Below, piece after piece: positions 7,264 to 12,831 of a DNA stretch of 12,831 nt. Origin of the DNA: Bacteroidales bacterium (GTDB lineage: Bacteria; Bacteroidota; Bacteroidia; Bacteroidales; Bacteroidaceae); contig SFIS01000072.1 in NCBI GenBank assembly GCA_004555245.1, positions 1-12,831 on the forward strand, read 5' to 3'. Positions within the stretch are counted from its first letter, which is position 1, and each line of letters begins with the position of its first letter. The translations under genes and the position numbers were made by a program. Under the pieces are notes generated by a model. That model was not told the origin of the DNA, searched no databases, and saw only the letters and a list, made by a program, of their open reading frames with translations.

Positions 7264-8550
7264 CTATTTCTGTTTCCTGATGATTGTCTGTGCCCTGTCG
7301 GGACCGATGGAGATGATGGTGATGGGGGTGTCAAGCTCTCTTTCGAGGAATGCGATGTAGTCTTTGAACTCTTTCGGGAACTCCTCTTCGCTCGTGTAGC
7401 GCGTCATGTCCGTCTGCCAGCCCGGCAGCTCGGCATATACCGGCTCGATGCCTTTGTCGATGCTGTACGGGAAGTCGCGTGTCTCCACGCCGTCAACCTT
7501 GTATGCCGTACACGCCTTGATGGTCTCGAAGGTGTCGAGCACGTCGCTCTTCATCATGATGAGCTGTGTCACGCCGTTCACCATGATGGAGTATCTCAGA
7601 GCCACGAGGTCTATCCATCCGCAGCGTCTCTCGCGTCCCGTCACGGCTCCGTATTCGTGTCCGATGTCGCGCATCTTCTGCCCAGTCTCGTCAAATAGTT
7701 CTGTGGGGAACGGACCGGCTCCGACACGTGTGCAGTATGCCTTCATGATGCCGAACACCTCGCCTATCTTGTTAGGACCGACACCCAGCCCCGTGCAGGC
7801 TCCGGCACAGATGGTGTTGCTTGACGTGACGAAGGGGTAGGAGCCGAAATCCACGTCGAGCATCGTGCCCTGCGCACCTTCTGCCAGCACGCTCTTGCCC
7901 TCTCTCAGCAGTCTGCCCACCTCGTGTTCCGAATCTACGATGTTGAACTCCTTCAGGTATTTGACACCCTCCATCCACACTCGCTCTGTCTCGGCGAGGG
8001 CTGCATCGTCATAGCTGAAGCCTACGGATTTCAGGATGCTGAGATGTCTCGCCTTGCAGGCGGCGTATTTCTCGTCGAAGCCGTCGAGGATGTCGCCAAC
8101 CCTCAGTCCGTTGCGCGACACCTTGTCGGTGTAGGTAGGGCCGATGCCCTTGCCTGTCGTGCCAACCTTGTTCTTGCCCTTCAGCGATTCGTAGGCGGCG
8201 TCGAGCAGACGGTGGGTAGGCATGATGAGATGCGCTTTCTTCGAGATGTGCAGACGCTCTTTCAGAGAGTGGCCGCTCTTCTCCAAGTCTTTCGCCTCGC
8301 CCATGAAAAGGTCCGGGGCGAGCACTACGCCGTTGCCTATGACATTAACCTTGCCGCCCTGGAAGATGCCTGACGGGATGGAGCGCAGCACGTATTTCTG
8401 CCCCTCGAACTCTAAGGTGTGGCCGGCGTTGGGACCGCCCTGGAATCTTGCCACTACATCATATTTCGGTGTAAGCACATCGACTACTTTGCCTTTGCCC
8501 TCGTCGCCCCATTGCAGACCGAGCAAGACGTCAATTTTACCTGTGTTCAT
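7264..8550 (-). CDS. purA: Adenylosuccinate synthetase
   Basis: This 428-residue enzyme joins IMP and aspartate using GTP, the first committed step from IMP to AMP. The GTP/IMP loop GLQWGDEGKGK is at 11-21, with the catalytic aspartate D16. GPNAGHT at 39-45 supplies the catalytic histidine H44. GTTGKGIGPTY is at 130-140, and TGRERRCGWID lies in the C-terminal part. Length and motif order are standard. ATG at 8550 is preceded by an A/C-rich leader (minus strand AACAACAACAACG) with no SD, as usual in this phylum. It is the first gene of the minus-strand block; hisS follows after 8 bases. A short ORF in its leader and a promoter -7 match at 8650-8643 are listed separately. Confidence 0.97.
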   Translation of the reverse strand: MNTGKIDVLLGLQWGDEGKGKVVDVLTPKYDVVARFQGGPNAGHTLEFEGQKYVLRSIPSGIFQGGKVNVIGNGVVLAPDLFMGEAKDLEKSGHSLKERLHISKKAHLIMPTHRLLDAAYESLKGKNKVGTTGKGIGPTYTDKVSRNGLRVGDILDGFDEKYAACKARHLSILKSVGFSYDDAALAETERVWMEGVKYLKEFNIVDSEHEVGRLLREGKSVLAEGAQGTMLDVDFGSYPFVTSSNTICAGACTGLGVGPNKIGEVFGIMKAYCTRVGAGPFPTELFDETGQKMRDIGHEYGAVTGRERRCGWIDLVALRYSIMVNGVTQLIMMKSDVLDTFETIKACTAYKVDGVETRDFPYSIDKGIEPVYAELPGWQTDMTRYTSEEEFPKEFKDYIAFLERELDTPITIISIGPDRAQTIIRKQK

Positions 8551-8567
8551 TGATTACGTTGTTGTTG

Positions 8568-8633
8568 TTAATGTTCCTGTTTTTTCTCAGGCTGGCTCTG
8601 TACCGCTTCTTCGCAGTCTGCCCTCCTGTGCAT
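8568..8633 (-). CDS. Possible upstream ORF (21 codons) in the purA leader
   Basis: On the minus strand ATG at 8633 opens a 21-codon frame that begins MHRRADCEEAV and ends EKKQEH before TAA at 8570-8568. It stops 17 bases before the purA ATG. The -7 match TAACTTTG at 8650-8643 would place the transcription start within a few bases of this ATG, so the ORF would be nearly leaderless. AGGAGG occurs inside it at codons 3-4, far from the purA start. The peptide resembles no known leader peptide and has no run of one amino acid suggesting attenuation. Translation is unproven and chance occurrence is quite possible. Confidence 0.3.
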   Translation of the reverse strand: MHRRADCEEAVQSQPEKKQEH

Positions 8634-8642
8634 AATTCGCTA

Positions 8643-8650
8643 CAAAGTTA
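8643..8650 (-). promoter_or_regulatory. Candidate -7 element of the purA-hisS promoter
   Basis: TAACTTTG on the minus strand fits TAnnTTTG. The upstream sequence to 8700 is very AT-rich, as expected for a strong promoter, but no TTG lies 19-21 bp upstream, so the -33 element is not recognisable. The implied leader is about 85 nt. Confidence 0.5.
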
Positions 8651-9231
8651 GGAAAAATTATTTATACTCTATTATATTTTTGCCAATATTTCATAAATTT
8701 TAAGGAGAGAAGACTTCCTTGACCGACATGTCTCTTTACGCAAAAACACACAATATCTTGTGATTTCAAATCCGCGAGAAACGCGTAGAAAATTCCGGGA
8801 TGTCTTCCGCTGCCGTACAGCGCAGTATTTTTAGGGTTTCTGTAAACGTCAGTGAATCAGCGTGATAAACATATTTTCCGCTTCCGCAAAGCAGTTTTAT
8901 GTGCCGAAATAAGCTGTTTTGGCACCCAAGATAGTCAAAGTGAGCCTCTCATCTTGACTGTTTTGTAACGTCATTCATATTGTTTTGCGTCCCAACTTTG
9001 ACTGTTTTGGCATCAAAAACAGGCTTTTTGGATTGGAAAAACAAAAAAAACAGCCTTTCAAGACCACAAAACCGACGTTTACAAATGTTAATTTCAACTT
9101 TTCTCGTTGTCAGGATTTTTCATACCGTGGCAGGGTTTTTGCACCGCTTTTCAGTGCCTGCAACAGGAGAGACGGGATGGACGGATGTCGGGTTTAAGGT
9201 TAATAAATGAAAAAAAACGGAACAAATAAGG
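8651..9231. other. Intergenic region between divergent purA and pta, without a gene
   Basis: No frame here has protein-like composition. The two plus-strand frames that open near 8980 (76 and 70 codons) overlap one another, run through the 22-bp repeats and a lysine/asparagine-rich A-tract, and match no family I know. Contents from left to right: an AT-rich purA promoter flank to 8700; small hairpins such as CACAA/TTGTG at 8749-8762; the 22-bp-period array at 8891-9044; an A-rich stretch; and a GC-richer stretch at 9125-9190 with a weak GCAC/GTGC stem. The region is about twice as long as two simple divergent promoters would need. Confidence 0.6.
8891..9044 (+). repeat. Degenerate tandem array, 22-bp period, core RCTGTTTTG
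   Basis: The first nine bases of units starting exactly 22 bp apart are: 8891 GCAGTTTTA, 8913 GCTGTTTTG, 8935 TCAAAGTGA (lost), 8957 ACTGTTTTG, 8979 ATTGTTTTG, 9001 ACTGTTTTG and 9023 GCTTTTTGG. Six of seven units match the core at 7-9 of 9 positions. The remaining 13 bases of each unit are poorly conserved, though they often contain a C-rich then A-rich part (CACCCAAGA; CGTCCCAACTT; CATCAAAAAC). Some units are themselves imperfect palindromes: CTGTTTT at 9002-9008 pairs with AAAACAG at 9016-9022. In addition GTGCC/GGCAC flanks an AT stem at 8901-8925, and AGTCAAAG (8933-8940) is the reverse complement of CTTTGACT (8996-9003). Function unknown. Confidence 0.7.
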
Positions 9232-9258
9232 TTGTTTCATAAAAAATGTGTAATTTTG
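9232..9258 (+). promoter_or_regulatory. Candidate pta-ackA promoter
   Basis: TAATTTTG at 9251-9258 fits the -7 consensus TAnnTTTG. TTG at 9232-9234 could be the -33 element, but the spacer is 16 bp instead of the usual 19-21. The leader would be about 95 nt; it includes AAATCTAAA twice just before the start codon and no SD. Confidence 0.55.
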
Positions 9259-9358
9259 TATGCTGTAAGCGAAAAGACCATGACATAGCCCGTGCATACG
9301 CGCCATGCCACATAAGGGACGCAGAACTAACAAATCTAAATCATAAATCTAAAAAACT

Positions 9359-10366
9359 ATGGGATTGGTAGAACAAATCATTGAACGCGCAAAGGCAAAC
9401 AAGCAGCGCATCGTGCTCCCCGAAGCAGAAGAGGAGCGTACTCTCACAGCAGCCGACATCGTCCTCGAACAGGGCATCGCAGACCTCATCCTTATCGGCA
9501 ACCCGCAGAAAGTGGCTGCCCTCGCTGAGGAGAAAGGGCTGAAAAACATCGGCAAGGCAACACTCATCGACCCGGAGAACTGCGAGAAATCTGAAGAGTA
9601 TGCACAGCTGCTTGCTGAGCTTCGCAAGAAAAAGGGCATGACAATAGAGCAGGCTCGCGAACTGGTGAAAAACCCGCTCTATCTCGGATGCATGATAATA
9701 AAGACTAACGGTGCCGACGGACAGATTTCCGGAGCTCTCTCGACAACTGGCGACACTCTGCGTCCTGCACTGCAGATCATCAAGACTGCGCCAGGCATAA
9801 CGTGCGTCAGCGGAGCGATGCTCATGATCACCGATGCGCCGCAGTATGGCGAGAACGGCGTCATGGTGTTTGCCGACGTCGCTGTCACTCCGATGCCTGA
9901 CGCCAACCAGCTCGGACAGATCGCAGTCTGCACGGCACAGACAGCAAAGTCTGTGGCAGGCTTCGCTGAGCCGCGCGTGGCGATGTGCTCGTTCTCGACA
10001 AAAGGCAGCGCAAAGCACGAGGTGGTGGATAAAGTCGTTGAGGCTACACGCATAGCCAAAGAACTCGACCCGGAACTCAAAATCGACGGAGAGCTGCAGG
10101 CTGACGCCGCTCTCGTGCCATCCGTAGGCGCAAAGAAAGCGCCGGGTTCTGACATCGCCGGAAAAGCAAACGTTCTCGTCTTCCCTAACCTCGAAGTGGG
10201 AAACATAAGCTATAAACTCGTGCAGCGCCTCGGCGGAGCAACTGCCCTCGGACCTATACTGCAGGGCATTGCACGGCCCGTCAACGACCTCTCGAGAGGA
10301 TGCTCTGTCGAAGACATCGTCAACCTCGTGGCAATCACAGCCTGTCAGGCGATGGACGCAAAATAA
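9359..10366 (+). CDS. pta: Phosphate acetyltransferase (phosphotransacetylase), short form
   Basis: This 335-residue protein converts acetyl-CoA and phosphate to acetyl phosphate and CoA in the cytoplasm. It begins directly with the catalytic domain (MGLVEQIIERAKANKQRIVL) and lacks the N-terminal DRTGG/BioD-like part of the long enterobacterial enzyme, as is normal in Bacteroidetes. Family features include KTNGADGQISGALSTT, the central STKGSAKHEVVDKV, and the conserved block GKANVLVFPNLEVGN followed by GPILQGIARPVNDLSRGC near the C-terminus. ATG at 9359 follows an A-rich leader. ackA starts 38 bases after its stop, so the pair makes acetate and ATP from acetyl-CoA, the main fermentation energy step. 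Confidence 0.96.
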   Translation: MGLVEQIIERAKANKQRIVLPEAEEERTLTAADIVLEQGIADLILIGNPQKVAALAEEKGLKNIGKATLIDPENCEKSEEYAQLLAELRKKKGMTIEQARELVKNPLYLGCMIIKTNGADGQISGALSTTGDTLRPALQIIKTAPGITCVSGAMLMITDAPQYGENGVMVFADVAVTPMPDANQLGQIAVCTAQTAKSVAGFAEPRVAMCSFSTKGSAKHEVVDKVVEATRIAKELDPELKIDGELQADAALVPSVGAKKAPGSDIAGKANVLVFPNLEVGNISYKLVQRLGGATALGPILQGIARPVNDLSRGCSVEDIVNLVAITACQAMDAK

Positions 10367-10404
10367 TCCGGTCTATAACCCAATAAACATAAACTGAAAA
10401 GGAA

Positions 10405-11604
10405 ATGAAAATTCTTGTATTGAACTGCGGTTCGTCGTCAATAAAGTATGCCCTCTACAACATGGACGACAGCTCCGTGATGACATCGGGCGGTGCAGAA
10501 CGCGTGGGTCTCGACGGCGCGTTCGTGAAAGTGAAACTCCCTTCGGGCGAGAAAAAACAAATCATGCACGACATCCCGGAACACACCGAGGGCGTCAAGT
10601 TTATCTTCTCTCTGCTCACTGACCCGGAGATTGGTGTAATCAAATCGCTCGACGAGATCGACGCCGTAGGCCACCGCATGGTGCACGGAGGCGAGAAATT
10701 CGCAAAGTCGGTAGTCATCACGCCGGAGGTGATTGAAGCTTTCAAGGCATGCAGCGACCTCGCGCCACTACACAACCCCGCCAACCTGAAAGGTGTCGAT
10801 GCTGTTTCTGAACTCATGCCGGGACTGCCGCAGGTAGGAGTGTTCGACACGGCGTTCCATCAGACAATGCCGCCGAAGGCTTACCTCTATGCCGTGCCAT
10901 ACGAGCTGTATGAGAAATACGGCGTCCGCCGCTACGGCTTCCACGGAACATCACACCGCTACGTCTCGGCACGCGCACTCGAATTCCTCGGCATGAAGGC
11001 TGAAGGGACAAAGGTGGTGACGGCACACATCGGAAACGGAGGCTCGCTCGCGGCTGTCGTTGACGGAAAGTGTGTTGACACTTCAATGGGTCTCACACCG
11101 CTCGAAGGTGTCATGATGGGTACACGGTCTGGCGACATCGATGCCGGAGCAGTGACTTTCATACAGAAGAAACTCGGTCTCGACGCCGACGGGGTGTCAA
11201 ACCTCCTCAACAAACAGTCGGGAATTGCAGGACTGACGGGTCTGTCAAGCGATATGCGTGACATAGAGAACGCTGCAAAGAGCGGAAACGAACGCGCAAT
11301 AATCGCAGAGGATTCATATTTCTACCGTGTCAAGAAATACATCGGGGCATACGCGGCTGCAATGGGAGGCATTGACGTACTCGTGTTCACTGCCGGCGTA
11401 GGAGAAAACCAGACATCCATGCGAGAGGCCGCTTGCGAAGGACTGGAGTTCATGGGAGTGAAACTTGACAAGGAAGTCAATGCACGCACAAGAGGCGAAG
11501 AGGCTGTCATCTCTACACCTGATTCGCGTGTGAAAGTAGTTGTCATTCCTACCGACGAAGAGCTGATGATTGCTTCAGACACAATGGAACTCGTAAGCAA
11601 ATAA
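10405..11604 (+). CDS. ackA: Acetate kinase
   Basis: This 399-residue ASKHA-fold kinase turns acetyl phosphate and ADP into acetate and ATP. The signature LVLNCGSSSIKY contains N7. The residues known to matter in Methanosarcina acetate kinase fall at the same numbers here: R91 (GHRMVHGG), D148 (VFDTAFH), H180 (GFHGTSHRYV) and R241 (GTRSGDIDAG). An acidic pair in TDEELMIA (385-386) stands for E384. Also seen are HIGNGGSLAA and TSMGLTPLEGVMMG. The sequence AAGGA lies two bases before ATG, closer than an ideal SD. The gene shares the pta promoter and is closed by a large hairpin 13 bases after its stop. Confidence 0.97.
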   Translation: MKILVLNCGSSSIKYALYNMDDSSVMTSGGAERVGLDGAFVKVKLPSGEKKQIMHDIPEHTEGVKFIFSLLTDPEIGVIKSLDEIDAVGHRMVHGGEKFAKSVVITPEVIEAFKACSDLAPLHNPANLKGVDAVSELMPGLPQVGVFDTAFHQTMPPKAYLYAVPYELYEKYGVRRYGFHGTSHRYVSARALEFLGMKAEGTKVVTAHIGNGGSLAAVVDGKCVDTSMGLTPLEGVMMGTRSGDIDAGAVTFIQKKLGLDADGVSNLLNKQSGIAGLTGLSSDMRDIENAAKSGNERAIIAEDSYFYRVKKYIGAYAAAMGGIDVLVFTAGVGENQTSMREAACEGLEFMGVKLDKEVNARTRGEEAVISTPDSRVKVVVIPTDEELMIASDTMELVSK

Positions 11605-11617
11605 TACAACAACAAAC

Positions 11618-11695
11618 AAAACGACAGACGGACCGGTTTGCCCCAAACGCTCATTAAGAATATGAGAAGGGGCAGACCAGTCCGTCTGTCGTTTT
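11618..11695 (+). terminator. Large bidirectional hairpin terminator after ackA
   Basis: Two 27-nt arms (11618-11644 and 11669-11695) are reverse complements at 25 positions, with one G-U pair and one C-A mismatch. The left arm starts AAAACGACAGACGG and the right arm ends with the T run GTTTT, so A and T tracts serve both strands. The 24-nt loop has an inner stem CTCAT/ATGAG (11650-11654 with 11662-11666). It lies between convergent genes. Confidence 0.9.
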
Positions 11696-11748
11696 ATGTA
11701 TGTCAAAGCAATATACGCAAGGCGCACAGGGCGTCAGCCATGAACGGT

Positions 11749-11774
11749 AAAAAGTGCGGCTGCAGAAAGCCGCA
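11749..11774 (-). terminator. Intrinsic terminator of the deoxyribosyltransferase-like gene
   Basis: Directly after the stop codon, the minus strand has a perfect 7-bp stem TGCGGCT/AGCCGCA (11774-11768 with 11761-11755) with a 6-nt loop. One base later comes TTTTT (11753-11749). This is a textbook Rho-independent form. Confidence 0.85.
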
Positions 11775-12098
11775 TCACTCTGCGCCCTCGCCGCATAGGA
11801 ACGTCACGGACTTGCCGTTCTGACGCGCATAGGCTATCTCCCGCCTCGTGCTCTCGCCGATATAACCGCCGGGGTTGACGACAAACACCTCGTCAGCCAT
11901 GTCAATCTTGCGCAGGTGCATATCGTCCAGCATCTCCTTGACGCCCGGCTTCCACACATCATCGTCGCCCGAGTGGCCGAACAGCCCTACGCTTATCACG
12001 ATGCAGCCCTCCAGCGTGAGCCGCTTCTGAGCCTCTATAAATTCTTCTTTGAAACGTGTGCTGCCGCACAACGTCACAACCTTGTATTTTCCAGTCAT
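11775..12098 (-). CDS. Small nucleoside 2-deoxyribosyltransferase-like Rossmannoid protein
   Basis: The protein has 107 residues. A first strand leads into LCGSTRF (10-16), followed by a helix, VISVGLFGHSG (34-44), and a C-terminal block of DMADEVFVVNPGGYIG (66-81), STRREIAYA (83-91) and GKSV. This D-ADxVxVxN-GYIG-S-xxEIxYA pattern is typical of nucleoside deoxyribosyltransferase and nucleotide N-glycosidase relatives, where a glutamate like E87 acts as nucleophile. The activity is inferred. A longer frame opens at 12191, but ATG at 12098 is chosen because homology-like sequence starts there, the extra 31 residues look like leader sequence (tandem AAAC repeats read as NQTNKQT), and the longer start would precede the promoter. 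It is a single gene, convergent to ackA, with its own promoter and terminator. Confidence 0.78.
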   Translation of the reverse strand: MTGKYKVVTLCGSTRFKEEFIEAQKRLTLEGCIVISVGLFGHSGDDDVWKPGVKEMLDDMHLRKIDMADEVFVVNPGGYIGESTRREIAYARQNGKSVTFLCGEGAE

Positions 12099-12100
12099 GC

Positions 12101-12119
12101 TTGTTTGTTTGTTTGTTTG
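12101..12119. repeat. Tetranucleotide tract next to the start codon
   Basis: TTTG is repeated 4.75 times on the plus strand (CAAA on the coding strand), ending 2 bases before the ATG at 12098. It is inside the leader, not the coding region. An A/C-rich leader helps initiation in this phylum; slippage could change leader length. Confidence 0.85.
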
Positions 12120-12146
12120 ATTGTGATAAACAGATGTATTTCTGTG

Positions 12147-12176
12147 CAAAGGTAAAGAATAATCTTCATTCAGCAA
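12147..12176 (-). promoter_or_regulatory. Promoter of the deoxyribosyltransferase-like gene
   Basis: On the minus strand TTG (12176-12174), a 19-bp spacer and TACCTTTG (12154-12147) give the best match in the window to the Bacteroidetes -33/-7 consensus. The leader would be about 40 nt to the ATG at 12098. Confidence 0.7.
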
Positions 12177-12207
12177 TGCAAAACCCGGCAAAAGTTGACG
12201 TTTTTTT

Positions 12208-12430
12208 TCACGACAACAGAGACTACTGTGACAACATTGACTTTGTCGAAGGCAGGCGGCACCTCAGCATAGCTCAAGCTTGGCTCTGCATTCGATTTGC
12301 ACTGCCATTGATGCTGGCTAACTGCCGTCCGTGAAAAATCACGGCAACAGTGACAACACTTTAGCCCCAGATGGTGTACAATGTATAATGTGTCTTTTCT
12401 GTCGAATTGTTTTTTGTCATTATGTTGCTG
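12208..12430. repeat. Dispersed short repeat, core GCAACA..TGACAACA
   Basis: Copy 1 begins TCACGACAACAG, then nine extra bases, then TGACAACA (12208-12236). Copy 2 is TCACGGCAACAGTGACAACA without the extra bases (12339-12358). A third, weaker copy is inverted: the minus strand of 12416-12430 reads GCAACATAATGACAA. The nine extra bases in copy 1 create a small ACAG/CTGT stem. Confidence 0.5.
12329..12344. repeat. Small perfect hairpin
   Basis: CCGTGA (12329-12334) and TCACGG (12339-12344) form a 6-bp stem with an AAAA loop. The right arm overlaps copy 2 of the TGACAACA repeat. No T-run follows, so it is not a clear terminator. Confidence 0.5.
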
Positions 12431-12440
12431 TCAAAAAACA
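12408..12440. repeat. Inverted repeat TGTTTTTTG/CAAAAAACA
   Basis: A perfect 9-bp inverted repeat (12408-12416 with 12432-12440) extends, after a T-T mismatch, by CA/TG (12418-12419 with 12429-12430). The loop carries the inverted third copy of the TGACAACA repeat. It could be a weak terminator, an operator or a repeat remnant. Confidence 0.55.
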
Positions 12441-12527
12441 CGTCAATTTGCAGCTGAGAAAATGGTTTAAGGCAAGACCGGAGGCTCAGGGACAACGGCT
12501 TGTTTTGTTACAGAGCTGCTGTTGCTT

Positions 12528-12671
12528 ATGTCGCAAGACGCTGATAATCAGCTTTTGTGTCTTGTGATTATGAAACACGGCATCATGCGTGTCTTGCACA
12601 ATTCTGAGATTATTGATAAATTTGTATCTGATTCGCATAATAAGCAGGCACAACTGCCTGCCATGAAATAG
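12528..12671 (+). CDS. Doubtful small ORF, 47 codons
   Basis: ATG at 12528 opens a frame starting MSQDADNQLLCLVIMKHGIM and ending QLPAMK before TAG. Of all frames in the right-hand region, its composition (mixed charges, hydrophobic centre, HNSEIIDKFV) looks most like a soluble protein. I recognise no family, see no SD and no good promoter, and the frame stays open for 17 codons upstream of this ATG. It may be a chance ORF or a decayed gene piece. Confidence 0.2.
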   Translation: MSQDADNQLLCLVIMKHGIMRVLHNSEIIDKFVSDSHNKQAQLPAMK

Positions 12672-12831
12672 ACGAGACTTGTCTTGTGGGCTTCACGCAG
12701 TCGGTGGTTCCAAGGACAATTGTGCATAAAAAATTATTGTTGTCCGCTAAACATGAAAAGTCAGTTTGAACCCATTGTCGTTCAATGAATTCAAACAAAA
12801 CCACCTATTCCAAGCCCTCATGCGCGTATGT

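Larger units (their letters stand above)
12177..12831. other. Right-hand region without a confident gene
   Basis: Frames of 60-80 codons occur on both strands (for example 12331-12567 plus, cysteine-rich; 12610-12804 minus), but none shows recognisable motifs, a good start context or convincing composition. The region is AT-richer than the genes to its left and holds the repeats and hairpins listed separately, plus GGACAA/TTGTCC at 12714-12745. At the right edge ATG at 12785 opens a frame (MNSNKTTYSKPS) that leaves the window after 15 codons; whether it begins a gene cannot be judged. Confidence 0.5.

Noticed and set aside
8891..9044. CRISPR array
   Set aside because: Units are directly adjacent at 22 bp with a 9-base core, there are no unique spacers between long identical repeats, and no cas genes are present.
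8980..9210. Two overlapping plus-strand frames upstream of pta
   Set aside because: They lie across the 22-bp repeats and an A-tract and have no motifs; two equally long frames in different phases suggest chance.
12056..12191. N-terminal extension of the deoxyribosyltransferase-like protein to an ATG at 12191
   Set aside because: The extension reads through the CAAA tract and the predicted promoter; family-like sequence starts right after ATG 12098.
12331..12567. Cysteine-rich 78-codon frame as a zinc-binding or toxin protein
   Set aside because: The cysteines have no regular spacing, the frame starts inside a hairpin and crosses the inverted repeat, and there is no start context.
12610..12804. 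Minus-strand 64-codon frame as a transposase fragment
   Set aside because: No transposase motif or terminal inverted repeat could be identified, and composition is not convincing.

Overview
The window looks like a chromosomal segment of a Bacteroidales bacterium, most likely Prevotellaceae. The signs are the protein families present (Oar-like TonB-dependent receptor, lipid-anchored Omp85 protein, Bacteroidetes-type HisRS), A-rich start contexts with no clear Shine-Dalgarno sequences, and several upstream matches to the Bacteroidetes sigma-ABfr -7 element TAnnTTTG. The genus is inferred from overall feel, not from a database search.

Layout. Positions 1-2201 (minus) hold the first 733 codons of an Oar-like TonB-dependent receptor whose C-terminus lies beyond the left edge. 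Next comes a minus-strand block that reads, in transcription order, purA (adenylosuccinate synthetase), hisS (histidyl-tRNA synthetase), a secreted SGNH/CE12-type esterase, and a TamL-like Omp85 lipoprotein. purA and hisS are 8 bases apart. hisS and the esterase are separated by a small 9-bp-period repeat. The esterase ends in what appears to be the first ~40 residues of a pectin methylesterase (CE8) domain, cut off just before the tamL-like gene. Positions 8551-9358 are a divergent intergenic region with promoter-like elements for purA and pta, a possible near-leaderless upstream ORF before purA, and a degenerate array in which the 9-mer RCTGTTTTG recurs every 22 bp. pta and ackA (plus) form an acetate/ATP-generating operon that ends in a very large hairpin. 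A convergent small minus-strand gene (11775-12098) encodes a nucleoside deoxyribosyltransferase-like Rossmannoid protein with its own good promoter, a tetranucleotide tract next to its start, and its own terminator. The last ~650 bases carry no confident gene but hold short direct and inverted repeats.

How the genes fit together. purA, hisS, pta and ackA are core metabolism (AMP synthesis, tRNA charging, acetyl-CoA to acetate with ATP). The receptor, the TamL-like protein and the esterase all belong to the cell envelope or to glycan use: import across the outer membrane, outer-membrane protein assembly, and deacetylation of pectin-type polysaccharide. No defence system, prophage, integrase, transposase, CRISPR array, tRNA or rRNA was seen. 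The items most worth a second look are the 22-bp-period array, the truncated CE12-CE8 fusion, the small deoxyribosyltransferase-like gene and the upstream ORF before purA.
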